From NCBI GenBank assembly GCA_009760855.2, contig WPIO01000040.1, positions 3,237,501 through 3,301,500 on the forward strand: DNA of 64,000 nucleotides, read 5' to 3'. A model generated the notes under the pieces. It worked only from the letters and a program-made list of their open reading frames with translations. It was not told the origin of the DNA and searched no databases. Each line of letters begins with the position of its first letter. Position 1 is the first letter of the stretch. This DNA is from Cristatella mucedo (Eukaryota; Bryozoa; Phylactolaemata; Cristatellidae). Positions 1-10,999 of this stretch are shown in pieces. A program made the position numbers and the translations under genes.

Positions 1-484
1 GCCGCACTTTAAAAATCTCAAATTAACTTAAAATTGCCTGCCAATTAACGGCAGGAGAGCGATCTCGCCGCGAAACGGTTCAAAGGGGCCGCAAAGGTTC
101 AAAGCTCGACGCAGCAGACAGCTCTGCCGCTCCGGCGGCTGCGGCGGCGCTCGAGGCTCGAGGCACCTGCTTCCTCTTCAGCGCGGCGGCGACTGGTTGG
201 CCGGCCGGCCTACCGCGACCGGTTGGCCGGCCTCGCCGCCGCAGCCGCCGGCAGCGGCGGCTGCTCCCTTCGGGCGGACAATTAGCCTCGGCTGAACGGC
301 GCGGCTCAAGAAGCGGCTGGCAGACGACAATGCCCAGCGCGATTAGAAGGACGTGCGATTAGAAGGACGTGCGAAGGACGGAAGTAAAACGTAGAGGACG
401 AATGAGTTCCGCGAAGGCGGGACAGCCGAGAGTGGACACTTGGTGTTTTGTTCTTTGAAAAAGGGAGAGCGACCGACCGACCGA
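1..484. other. CpG-dense DNA, no gene recognised
   Basis: The stretch is GC-rich with many CpG dinucleotides and GCC/GGC runs near 120-270. Reading frames are open by composition only, and no domain or splice structure is recognisable. It could be the edge of a promoter-type CpG-dense region, but no promoter element is visible. Confidence 0.4.
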
Positions 485-487
485 CCG

Positions 488-630
488 AGCGGGGGGGGGG
501 GGGGAGGGCGGGGGGGGGGGGGGGCTGCTACTTCCCACCGAAGGGGGTGGGAGGTGACTACCGTTCGAGCGGGGGGGGGGGAGGGGGAGGCGGCTATCGC
601 CCCAGCGGGGGGGGGGGGGGAGCGGGCGGC
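488..630. repeat. Poly-G tract cluster
   Basis: At least four guanine runs of 10 or more bases lie at about 491-504, 510-524, 571-581 and 607-620, separated by short spacers. The + strand could form G-quadruplexes. The glycine-rich and proline-rich frames here are by-products of composition and not a gene. Confidence 0.85.
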
Positions 631-759
631 TCTGATATCGTCGCGAGATTTTTTGGTTTGAGCATCCTGCGCTGCGAAGGGTCTTCATCGCGGCGGTTTA
701 CGCGGCCGCGGCAGCAGCGTCCACATTGACACGGTCCGAGGCGCGAACGAAAGCCTCGG

Positions 760-809
760 CACAGCGAGCGCACGTCGCGAACGCACGTCGCGAACGCGCG
801 CTCGCTGTG
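760..809. repeat. Perfect 12-bp inverted repeat around a 13-bp tandem duplication
   Basis: The arms CACAGCGAGCGC (760-771) and GCGCTCGCTGTG (798-809) are exact reverse complements. The 26-bp loop consists of two copies of ACGTCGCGAACGC. The DNA or RNA could fold into a stem-loop. No flanking duplication or transposon family was recognised. Confidence 0.75.
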
Positions 810-914
810 TCACGCTCCGTTCGGCGCGAGCTCGCAGTTTTCAATTTCTTCTACTTATCGAATGCTGCGGATACGGCGCGGCGTCTTCATGGATGGCCAG
901 GCGCTGGCCGGAAT

Positions 915-1790
915 TAATTATAATAACAATAATAATAATTATTATTATCATTATAAGAGGATATTTGTCTGGCTCCCCCGAGGGAGAGTGAGACGTCATT
1001 CTGGGCACTGTACGTGTGCTAGAAAGGAAATGAGCCCACTAAGGGCAGCTCGTGTGGACGGAGCTCCGAGAAATTTCGAGAAACGGCGTGGTTTTTGCGT
1101 CTTCAGTCGGTAGTGAGTTGAGGCTTTGGAAGCGTAGTCTCACAGTTGCGTGGTCTCTAAAGAATTGGAGGTTGGTTCGAAGCGAAGCCAATAGGCTAGG
1201 GTCGGTAACAGGTCAAGGACTCGGGTAGCGAGAGCGGGTGGTACTATGCCCAGCAATATTAAGACTACTATTTCGGATATGTAAAGCGGAGTGGGAAATG
1301 GAAAAGACCTAAAAGCGAGTGAGAAGACATTGAAGAGTCGTGCAGGTCGGTGAGAAGTGGTGTGACGTGGCAGCTGCGACATTTCTTATAGATAAGTCGG
1401 GCTTCGTACCCGGGGGGGGGCGGGGTGTGTCTTATTGCAGACGCGTAAGATGAAGATCTGGGAGCAGGGAAATCTGGACCGGAAGTATAGACCTGACGTC
1501 GTGCACGATGCACGGGCCAGCTTGGCTGCGATATCCTGGTCTAAGCAGGCCGGAATGTTTTCAATGATACGTAGCTGAAACTATGCGGCGGCCTTGACTG
1601 CAGAGCAGCTGTGGTCGTCTGGCTGAAGTTCACTGTAAAACAGCCCGTTAGAGCCCTCCCACTGGAGCCCAGACTCCATTCAGAGGCTCTACAAGGTATA
1701 CCGATGGCGCCAATTTGAAGGGTTAAGCTCTCCCCTTTCCCAGTGCCGCTAGGCTTTAATATTAAATTATCCCACTTTTTGACACCCACT
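915..1790 (-). mobile_element. Degraded L2/CR1-type LINE 3' part (family A)
   Basis: Read on the minus strand, this aligns by eye with the better copies at 2050-2786 and 25650-26712. It contains a decayed RT C-terminus (peptide SCHVTPLLTDLH near 1345-1380), followed by a shortened 3' UTR and a decayed tail with AAT/ATT units near 915-950. It has frameshifts and a deletion in the 3' UTR and is not functional. Confidence 0.65.
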
Positions 1791-1939
1791 GCCGTACTGA
1801 AATGTACGTAAATGTATAAATTGTATAAATAAAGTATAAATGCATTGCGAAGGAATGACTCAAAGTAAATATCACGTCAGTTACTGTGGCTAACGAACTA
1901 GCGAACCTAGCTTACCATTCGGGTAGATATACGTGCATG

Positions 1940-1980
1940 CACTGCCGAGGTCGCGGGCTCGAGCCCTGCGGCCAATGCTG
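1940..1980 (+). mobile_element. Possible tRNA-derived SINE fragment (B-box region)
   Basis: The segment GGTCGCGGGCTCGAGCCCTG resembles the B-box part of the two SINE families in this window. No A-box or tail can be identified next to it, so this is at most a fragment. A LINE tail begins about 70 bases downstream. Confidence 0.3.
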
Positions 1981-2049
1981 GGCGTCTGCAAATGTCGCAG
2001 CTCGGTCACGTGCCACCGAGCGAGTGTGACACCACCACTAGCTCTGCCG

Positions 2050-2786
2050 ATATAATAATAGTAATAATAATAATAATGCACTTGATAAAGCGCCCTAAGA
2101 TAACTCAATCTCTTTCTAGGCGCTTTACATTTCCAGCAAAGGGAAACACAATTGAATGGTGAGTAATATCATGCTCGATAACTAACGTGAATAACATTGT
2201 TAGGGGTGACATGCACAGTGTCAGCACGCATAAGCACATCAAGGACGAATCACAGGGACCCACTAAATGCTGTCCTAAATAGGTGTTTTTAGATTCCTTT
2301 TAAATGTGGTCAGGTCAGGGGATGTTCTGACGCAGGTCGGGAGGGAGTTCCAGGCTTTGGGAGCATATGAACTAAATGCACGGTCTCCAAAGGATTTGAG
2401 GTTTGTACGAGGTATTGGTAGACTGTTGGATTCCGAAAAGCGGGTGGTACGATGCTTGGCCTGATGGGGGAGTAGATCTGAGAGATAGGCTGGAGCCAAA
2501 GAATGAAGTGACCTAAAAGTGAGCGACAAAACCTTGAAGTCAATTCGTTGCTTGACTGGGAGCCAGTGCAGGTCGGCGAGAAGTGGTGTAACGTGGCAAC
2601 TGCGACGTTCACGACAGACAAGCCTAGCTGGGGAGTTTTGCACCAGCTGCAATCGCCTGATCGCACATGCCGGTAGGCCAGTAAGCACTGAGTTGCAGGA
2701 GTCGAGACGGAATGTCACGAATGCATGGACCAACTTGGACGTGGCATCCTTATCTAAACAAGCCCGAATTTTAGCAATGTTGTGAC
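2050..2786 (-). mobile_element. 5'-truncated LINE copy, family A (RT C-terminus, 3' UTR, tail)
   Basis: On the minus strand an open frame (2733 to 2275, 152 residues) encodes the region C-terminal to the reverse transcriptase. The order of blocks (LLADLHWLPVKQRIDFKVLS, then FSSYAPKAWNSLP, then a Lys-rich end) is typical of L2/CR1-clade LINEs. A roughly 220-bp 3' UTR follows, with the conserved terminal block TAAAGCGCCT...GAGAT and an (ATT)n-type tail near 2050. The 5' truncation near 2786 lies at almost the same point as in the copy ending at 61726. The ORF lacks the catalytic RT domain, so this copy is dead. Confidence 0.85.
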
Positions 2787-2847
2787 GTGGCTCAAACGAA
2801 GTGCAAGCGAAATTCTGGGATCTCCATTACAGCGGCAGCTGCCGCTC

Positions 2848-2920
2848 ATCAGTGAGACGATAGCGAAGCAAGTCAGACGATCAGTGAGACGATAGCGGAG
2901 CAAGTCAGACGATCAGTGAT
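2848..2920. repeat. 32-bp tandem repeat, about 2.3 copies
   Basis: The unit starting ATCAGTGAGACGATAGCG occurs at 2848 and 2880 with one mismatch, and a partial third copy follows. Local duplication is the simplest origin. Confidence 0.75.
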
Positions 2921-4240
2921 CGATATGACGATGAGGCGAAGTGAGTCATTCCTTCCACATTCCCACTTTCCACCAGCGGTGAAAGCAACACGATACGACA
3001 ATGAAGCAACCCACCCCTGCTCATCGAGTGAGTCCACGTGCAGCAGCAGTTGAGACCCGACCATAATTCTTATAAGTAGGAAAAGTTTAGCAACACGGCA
3101 CGGCTGTGAATGCACGCCGGATGTTCAATACTTCCATCATTTTGGAAGCATTTGTGGAGACCTGTCTGTACTAACATGTGTAGCTGTGGCTTAGACGAAG
3201 GCTACGGTACGCAGCTGCCTCCATCCTCTAACCTACCGTCGACTACTTATTGATAGTAGCTGCGCTACAAGCCGGCACGCAGCTGTGGTCCATCAACACG
3301 CCGTTTATGATGTTATATGTCGATGAGAAGAAGCAGAGGCGGGACTAGCGAACCAGCAAAGGCAGGGCGAACGGGGGTGCGGCTTCGCGAGCTGCTGCGG
3401 CTGCTGTCCGAACATGCGCTGTTGAAGCGCCCTCGGTGTTTGCTTGTCGACGTTTGGGCAGCAGCGTCATTTTTCGCAGCCTCAACCATTCAATACAAAG
3501 ACATAGCGGTCAAGATGTCAACGTTCTCCGTGATGATTGGACAGCGCGAGCACCTGCAGAGTGATCGCAGGTCAGTGAAAAAAAGAGAGCTCGCCACAGC
3601 ACGGTAGCCGTGCTGTGGCGAGCTTGAATTCGAAGCCCGAGAGCCATCAGCCGCCACGCGATTCCGGTCGAACGCCTTTCCCGCACTTTCACCCTGAGGT
3701 GAGACTGGCTAAAAAGTCCACTCCACACAGCCTTTCCGAGAGATTTCACGGACGCCCGCGCAGAGCGTTTCGGCAAGGAACGCTTTTGCCTCGTCGAATC
3801 TAATCGGCGAGACCTTGGCGCCGAAGGGCCGCTATTTCGATGCGCGGACCGCCGCTCCATTTCCGCGCGGGACGGGCGGTTGGCGGGCGGGCGGCGGTGG
3901 CGTACTCGCTCGAGCGCCGCACACTCCCTCAGCTCTTCTCTTGTGTGCCGTCGCACGACCCAGTACGTCACAGCCAGCCTCTACGAGTGAAGTCCTGGCG
4001 AAAGACATCTGGATGCGAGACGGCCAGTCGTGCTGCCTCGTCCACCCCCCCCCCATTCCGCCTCGCCTTAGTCCTACCCTCGCCTCGTTCTACCCCTCCC
4101 CGCGGCCTGCAACCCCTGCCTAATCCTACCTCCGCCTTCTCCAATCCCCGCCGGCCCCAGCTTCGTCCAATCCCCGCCTTGTCCTCCCTCTCCCTCCCTC
4201 ATCCGAATCCCGCCCTATAAATATATAATAGCTCAAAAAT
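2921..4240. other. Intergenic, no gene recognised
   Basis: Open frames up to 153 codons overlap one another on both strands, as expected in GC-rich DNA. None shows a recognisable domain or splice structure. A palindrome with arms GAGCTCGCCACAGCACGGTA and CCGTGCTGTGGCGAGCTTGA lies around 3587-3630, and a C-rich polypyrimidine stretch runs at about 4040-4200. Confidence 0.4.
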
Positions 4241-4424
4241 AAATATATAATAATATAATAGCTAATAAATATATAATCTCCCGCCCCTCGAATCGGGAAA
4301 GCGAGTTTAATCCTGCATTTGACCGGCTGAGGATTTGTTGTAATATCTACTAGAGCTCGTTGCCTGTGGACTCGCTTCGCTGAGTGGTAGTACAAGTACA
4401 ATACCGTACATACATTTTACTCGT

Positions 4425-4512
4425 CTACTATACGTCACTCCCGGAAGTACTGGTCGCTCGCCGCCAACTTGCCGCGTGACGTCGGACGGACTTTATCGCT
4501 TTAATTAGTAGG
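4425..4512. repeat. Dispersed repeat, copy 1 (partner at 10627-10712)
   Basis: About 85 bases beginning ACGTCACTCCCGGAAGTACT and ending CGCTTTAATTAGTAG match 10627-10712 by eye at roughly 75-80%. The order of sub-blocks (CCCGG.AGTA, TGGTCGC, CTTGCCG.GTGACG, GACGGACTTT, CGCTTTAA) is the same. The family is not recognised; it may be a decayed DNA transposon or SINE fragment. Confidence 0.55.
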
Positions 4513-4519
4513 TATTGCA

Positions 4520-5885
4520 ACCGCAAGTGCGAGCATTTCCGGTCGATGCGAGCCATTTTCTTAAGGAGATCAAGCTAAAATTCGGTGGTGCGCCCACGCT
4601 TACTGACTGCGGTACCCTAACCTCTCGATTACGCTCAAGTAAATCGGCGGAAGTAGCCGTCAGGAAGTCGTCGGTAGCCGGCAGAAAGTCGCCTTTCCGC
4701 TGTCGGGCTATTCAGCAGCGGGCCCCCCCCGACCGGAACTGCGGAGCCAGCCGACGGTTTAGGAAGCCGCAAGCTACCCAGGCCCAGGCAAAAGCAGCTA
4801 CGCTCGAGCGACATGCACCTCAGCGAGTGCACTTTTCCCGCTCGCCTTGCCTTCGTCGAACTTCGGTTACCCGCCAAAATTCGGTGACGCCGCCAAAATT
4901 GAATGCCAACTCCTCCCCCCCCCCGCCCGCCGCCGCCGCCCGCGCGTCGCATGCGGAACCGCTCGCTTGGGATCAGCCTGCGGCAGAGCTGAGGAAAAGT
5001 CTCGCCGGCGGACGTGCCTTTTTCTGATGCGCAGCGTGCAGATAGTAGAGGTCGCCGAGAACGCTCGCAGCCGGAAGCAGGAGAAAGCTCGCAGCCGGAA
5101 GCAGGAGCCAAATCCTCACCTCGGCTGATGTCGACGGACGCACTCGCATCGACCGACTGACTGGACGAAGTAGAGCCGAGCGGTGGCCTCGCGCGACGTC
5201 ACTCGCGTCCAGAGCCCGGCGCGCGTGCCTGTGCGCATGCGCGCGGCTACGCGCTCGCGTAGCTTACTCGAGCCGCACTGAAATTGCTTTACGGCCGGTG
5301 ACTAATGAATGCTTCGACGGCTCTGCGAGCTACGGCTGGGCGAGGCGTGACTTTTTTATGGCCAAGTGAGAGGCTGCCGTGAGGGTGGAGAAGGCAGGCA
5401 GGCAGCGGATTATTCAGTCATGGCGGCCGGCGGCTGGCGCGAAGCGGTTCGCGCTCATCGCCATTCTGCGCCGTTGCGGATAGCGGTACTGGAGAGACGC
5501 CTGTGCGCCTGAGCGCTCAGCAGCCCTTTTTGCCGCAATGCGGCAGGTAGGGGGAGACGACTTGCTCAGGGTAGGGGGGTCGCCCACGCTCGACGAGGAC
5601 GCGCGGAGCGTCGACCCGAGGGTCGCGGGCGTGCCTCGATCGTCGCTACAGGCACGCGCGACGGTGCGCTTGTGCCCGGCGTCTTCTACCGGTGGCTTAG
5701 CGGACAGGCCGCGCTGCTCGCCCTGTCAGCTTGCATTTCAGTCTACCTTTGCACAGCGAAATCTACACTTTGCGCAGCGAAATGGTGAGCGCGAGGTTTT
5801 AAATTGATGAATTAAAAATTCGCAATTCGCAACTATAAATTCGCAGCCGCCGCGTGCTGTCCCGTGAGTTCTCGTCAGCTGCGAG
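4520..5885. other. CpG-dense intergenic stretch
   Basis: CpG-rich DNA with open frames of up to 170 codons on both strands, none recognisable. A short tandem (AGCTCGCAGCCGGAAGCAGG, about 17-20 bases) occurs near 5065-5105. CATGGCGGC near 5419 resembles a YY1-type motif, but no start-site evidence exists. It may contain a promoter; this is not demonstrated. Confidence 0.3.
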
Positions 5886-5886
5886 G

Positions 5887-6094
5887 CTCTAAACCAGCGG
5901 TTCTCAACCTCTTGAGGGTCGCGACCCCTTCGGGGGTCGAACAACCCTTTCGCAGGGGTCGCCTAAGACCATATTATTGGCCGGGTTACGTTAATTGGCC
6001 GGGTTAATTTTATGGTTGGGGGTCGCCACAACATAAGGAGCTGTATTTAAGGGTCGCGGCATTTTGAGGAAGGTTGAGAACCGCTGCTCTAAAC
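5887..6094 (+). mobile_element. SPIN/Buster-like hAT MITE with perfect 8-bp TSD
   Basis: The 192-bp element runs from 5895 to 6086. Its termini CAGCGGTTCTCAACC and GGTTGAGAACCGCTG are perfect 15-bp inverted repeats. It is flanked by identical 8-bp duplications CTCTAAAC (5887-5894 and 6087-6094), the length expected for hAT transposases and with the central TA typical of the Buster/SPIN group. Internal blocks GGGTCGCGACCCCTT, GGTCGCCTAAGACCAT and GGGTCGCGGCATT match my recollection of non-autonomous SPIN elements. It encodes no protein and needs a transposase supplied elsewhere. The match to SPIN is from memory; the TIRs and TSD are seen directly. Confidence 0.9.
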
Positions 6095-6244
6095 GGGCAC
6101 TGGCCTGGTTGGAAAACCGGAAGCGGTCGCGAGATTTCTAGTGACCTACTACCGACGCGACTCTTCCTCATTGAGCGGTGTGTCTTAGAGGAGTTATCGG
6201 GGTCAACATCCGGTCCGGAGGAGCGGCGCGCGCATACTCCTTAA

Positions 6245-6260
6245 GTTCGGACCTGATAGC

Positions 6261-6298
<38 letters not shown>

Positions 6299-6835
6299 GA
6301 CATTTGCACACCGCCCTCATAAAACTAAGTCTCTTTTTAGGCATTTTACACATGCTGCTAGGGAAGCATGTCAATGCGATAAACCTAGCGATAAAAAATG
6401 CACGGCGCGTTAGCATGCAGAAAAGCACGAAGAGCACGAATGCGCACCTAGTAAATGCTGTGAGCATCTGTAGATTTTGTCGTCGAGTCTGGGTGTGTTG
6501 TGACGTCAGTCGGGAGTGAGTTTCAGGCTTTGCGAGTATACAAACTAAAGCAAGGTCTCCTAAAGTTTTTACTTCGATTCGAGCATGGCTAAACGACTTA
6601 AGTCAAGAGAGCGGCTGGTACACTGCGTGACATGATTCGCAAGTAGCTCAGATACGTAGGGGTGCTGTTGCTGTCTGCTTTTCCGTCGTCGAAGTGCTAG
6701 AGACTCGGCGTCGTCATGCTGAGAGCCGCACTTCCACAGGGAATGGTCTAGTCGCGTAGGTCCGCCAGTCAGGGGCAGTCTTTATCATTACTTCTATCCT
6801 GTTTTCTGTATCGCTGGGATTGAAAGCTGAGCTGG

Positions 6836-6867
<32 letters not shown>

Positions 6868-7080
6868 CAGAGACAGAGAGAGAGAGAAAAGGGACTCGCT
6901 AGATGCGCCAGTGGCAAAGCCTTGAAATCGACTCGCTGCCATCGACGGGGAGGTCAAAGGCAGGTCAAAGGCGAGGTCAGAGGGAAGCGAATGTAGCGAC
7001 TGCAGTCGTACGCGACGGACACGATTAGCTGCAGAGATGCCTAGAGGTTGAATACATCCTGCAGTCGAATGTATTTGTTT
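6245..7080 (-). mobile_element. Degraded LINE copy, family A, with (GA)n interruption
   Basis: On the minus strand an (ATT)n tail at about 6262-6298 is preceded by the terminal block (AGACTTAGTTTTATGAGG, decayed) and a shortened 3' UTR. Remnants of the RT C-terminal region run to about 7080. A GA-rich microsatellite at 6833-6890 lies within it. Frames are broken throughout. Confidence 0.6.
6833..6892 (+). repeat. (GA)n microsatellite
   Basis: Imperfect GA array of about 60 bases, interrupted by AGAAGAG and ACAGAGACAG. It produces spurious Leu/Ser-rich and Arg/Glu-rich frames. Confidence 0.9.
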
Positions 7081-8600
7081 GGCATTCTGTAAAAGCCCGG
7101 CCACTATGAATGTAGTCTTAAATGAGCAGCGAGCGAAGAAAATAGTCCATCCGTTGTTTGGTCGAGTGCTGGAGGCGGTACGGGCGCGGTTTCTCATTTT
7201 AGCTAACCTACTCGTTCCTCACAGCCTGCGATTCGTCCTCGCGAATGGCCGGTTTCTTTGCGTTCGTGCGAGCTACAATAGTGTGCGTCACCACTAACTA
7301 ATTGACTCGCTTTCTTTCTGAACTATTTACAGTGCCTACAGAGAGATTTAGCTCTCCTAGGCTTCTATAGAAATATTGTATTATAATTGTCTGAAGGAAA
7401 GAGTAATTGTCATTTTAGTGATAGAGCCCACAGTATTACCAGTAAGCCTTTATGAAAGCTGTCAGTCAGCCGTTAACAGGAAGTCACGAGCACGTTGCGA
7501 GCACTTATCTCGGGCTTTGCAGCTTTTTGTCAATGTAACTTAATGTCATCTTGTCATATTCAATGCCGTACTGTCAATGTAATTTTATTCGTCAATAAAT
7601 CCAAAAAGGCTAAGAGGGTGTTATGTAAGCAGGAGAGTTTTCTGTAGCCAGCAGACTTCGTCTCACGCAGCAAAGAGAGAGTGAAAAGCACGAAGCTCAG
7701 TCACGATGGCGGCAGTCGAAGAAGTGACGTGGCACGAAAGTGGTGGTTCAGGGCGGTTGGAAAGGATGCGCCACAGCCAGCAGCAAAAGAGTATGCGTCG
7801 TTGCGTCAAGATCTCACCAATTTGGCCGCAATGCCGACGGCAGGCGGAACCAACGTTGCCTAGCAACTTGGAGTGGCGCCACTGAAAGCGAGAATTCCTT
7901 GGCGACTCGCTGCGATCCGTATTGGCTTGGTATCGCACGTTTACCAAGTTACGCTACTGATTCTGAAAGTAAATTTTTGTTGAATTCCGAAGCCTGAGGA
8001 GAACTCCAGAAAAGTCTGCTGGAAGTCGTCGCTACGTAGCTCAAATTTCGATCGAATACTGCGGTACTCAGTCGTTACAATGTCCACAACAGTTTTATGC
8101 GCTCGTTTTTTTGGCTCGCGAGTTCGCGTGCCAATTGGGTAGCAAGGACGCTAGCCACCTGCCACCACAATCCACTCGAACCCACCAAAAGTCAACCGGA
8201 AATCGGCAGCGAACTACTCCAACTTGCATTGCATATTACGCATATGGCGTTAGCGTGTAAGGGAGTGAACGAACGCAGTTTCTCGCCGCTGCTTCTCGCG
8301 AGTTCAATCGAGCGAAGTGCGACTCACGGGGCGCCCCCTATTGGGCCGCAAGCCTCACGCCTGCCCGCCGCATTCTGATTGCCTGAATCACTAAGTGCAC
8401 TGCTACTAGTACTACTAATGTGGTAATTAATATAGAATAGTTGTAATGATGACTATTAATATTAGTTATATATTGTATATGTATATTTTTTATGTTATAC
8501 TATACTATAGTAATAGTTAATAATACTGCCACTGAGCAGAAGATTTTGCATTCACGTCTCACCTCAGGTAGAGACATTTTATAAGATACTCACTTTTCAC
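7081..8600. other. Intergenic, no gene recognised
   Basis: No convincing exon, repeat family or RNA gene was seen. Frames reach only about 94 codons. AT-rich DNA at 8400-8530 leads into the TA arrays. Confidence 0.4.
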
Positions 8601-8647
8601 GACCGAGATTCGTCGTGAAATCGTGGATTCGAATCCTGATGCGGGCA

Positions 8648-8650
<3 letters not shown>
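8600..8650 (+). mobile_element. Possible SINE-2 B-box fragment
   Basis: TCGTGGATTCGAATCCTGAT, followed by GCGGGCAATCCTGACG, parallels the B-box and adjoining sequence of the SINE-2 copies (TCGTGGGTTCGA, then GAGATCCTGT). It runs directly into the TA-rich array. Only this fragment is recognisable. Confidence 0.35.

Positions 8651-9231
<581 letters not shown>

Positions 9232-9252
<21 letters not shown>
9232..9252 (+). repeat. (GA)n microsatellite
   Basis: About ten GA units follow directly on the TA array, at the 3' end of the adjacent minus-strand LINE. Confidence 0.9.
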
Positions 9253-9254
9253 TT

Positions 9255-10740
9255 AGGAGAGCAGTTGAGGTAGTGAGTAGCATAGAAGTAGCAGTTCAGG
9301 ACCGCTGAAAAAGATGTGCCATAGTCGGCAGTTGGAGAGTAGATGTCGTTGCGCAAGAATTGTGGAAGCGAGTTCCACAGTCTAGGACCTGCAGAGCTAA
9401 AGCTTCTGTCGCCAACTGTCTTTAAGCGGAGGAATGGAACAGCTAATTTATTGTCCACACAGGACCTGAGGGCGCGAACAGGCTGAAACTGATGCAGCAG
9501 TTCAGCTAGGTATGAAGGAGCCAAGCCGTGGCGGGCCTTGTGGGTCAGCTTAAGAACTTTGCTCTGTATCCTTTGCTCAACCGGCAACCATCCTAGCTCT
9601 TTCAGCAAAGGAGACACGTGCTCAAACCGCTGGGACTTGAAGACCAGCCTTGCAGCCATGTTCATAGCCCGCTGTAGTGGCATAATAGCTTTCTTTGGCA
9701 GCCCAGCCAAAAGGGATTTACAATAATCAAGCCGACACAGAACTATAGAGCTAGTTCAATCTTTTGAAAGCCACCGTGGAAGACAGCTCCTAATCTTAGA
9801 TAGGGATCGGACATGATGACTAGCTGTAGAAGCAGTCTTCTGAATGAAGCTTTTAAAATTGAGGCAGCTGTCGAAAACGACACCTAGATTTCGAGCAAGT
9901 AGTGATGGTCGCACAAAAGCATCGCCTATTAGAGGAGTAAAGCCTTCTAATCCAGCCTCGCATTTAGAGTGTCCTATGAGCAGCAGCTCGGTTTTATCGT
10001 CGTTTAGTTTCAAGAAATCTTCCGATATCCAGAATCGAATGTCGGCAAGGCAAGCATTCAGTTTCTCAGTTGCTGCAGCAGATTCCAACGGTTTGAATGA
10101 CAATTAATGCTGAGGATCGTCAGCATAAAAGTGATATCCTATTCCATTGGCCTTAATCACTTTTCCCAGAGGTTGAGTTTAAATAGAGAACAGCAAGGGA
10201 CAGAGGACGGACCCTTGAGGGACTACACTGGTGACCCGTCTTGTTGGCGAGACCCGACCCCCCCCCCTGCACGACACGGATTGAACACGATCAGACGAGT
10301 ACGATTAAAACCCGCCAGTGCCTCGTCTGCCAGACCGATCGTTGTTCTCAATCGTTCAAGTAGAACATCGTGATCAATGGTGTCGAAGGTAGCTGACAGA
10401 GACAGATAGCTGATAGATCTAGCAGAGCTAGGGCCGTGACATTCCCCTCATCCATCGTTGCCGCATAGAATTTTATTGTTAACACGGAGGAGAGCATTTT
10501 CAGTGGAGTGCTGCCTCTTGAACCCTGATTAAAATGTATCTGACATTTCAATTTCATTATTTTCAATTTGTGAAGCCGGCTGCTTAGCGACAATTTTTTC
10601 AAGAATCTTTTGCAAAGAATTACGCGTCCATTACACGTCAGTCCCGGTAGTATTGGTCGCCATCTTGCCGTGTGACGAAGGGACGGATGGACAGACTTTC
10701 TCGCTTTAACTAGTAGAGACACAGATGAGGCTGCCAAATC
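9255..10740 (-). mobile_element. LINE reverse transcriptase pseudogene, second L2/CR1-type lineage (family B)
   Basis: Reading on the minus strand from about 10740 to 9255, the pieces appear in RT order. First is an N-terminal palm fragment (ALALLDLSA, then LLERLRTTIGLADEAL). Next is the catalytic FYADD at about 10116-10130, followed two residues later (PQH) by an in-frame TAA (10104-10106). Then come FLKLNDDKTELLLIG, ARNLGVVFDSCLNFK, a second stop near 9755, and the C-terminal block (HVSPLLKELGWLPVEQRI...GDRSFSSAGPRLWNSLP). Its C-terminus differs clearly from family A. It ends in the (GA)n/(TA)n region without the family A tail. It is inactive because of stops and frameshifts. Confidence 0.8.
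10627..10712. repeat. Dispersed repeat, copy 2 (partner at 4425-4512)
   Basis: The block ACGTCAGTCCCGGTAGTATT through CGCTTTAACTAGTAG parallels the segment at 4425-4512 in the same orientation. It lies at the 5' edge of the family B LINE, so it may be part of an element into which, or next to which, that LINE inserted. Confidence 0.55.
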
Positions 10741-10999
10741 AGCTAATATTTTTTTTTACTAGTAATTCGAATAGGTCTTTATTTTTGCAACGTACCAGCC
10801 TGCTCTAGATGCAGAGCCCGGTTACCCAAGCGAATCCGAGCGAGGGGGCGCACCGCCCCAAATGGTTCTTCAGGACCTCTCTAAATTAAAAGAAAACTCC
10901 CTCATTTCTAGATAGCCCGAAGCTCTGCACCGAAGCGGTGCGGGCCGCCCACCGGAAACCCTCGCAAGCCGCGTTCAAACCGGAATTTGTGACCTCATT
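10741..10999. other. Intergenic, nothing recognised
   Basis: A short unique stretch between the family B LINE and the CpG-dense region. It has a T-run near 10749 but no coding or repeat signature. Confidence 0.35.

Noticed and set aside
5409-5440. YY1-like CATGGCGGC motif as a promoter signal
   Set aside because: Similar words occur at several places (7704, 59216, 59998) in GC-rich DNA, and no transcript or initiator supports any of them.
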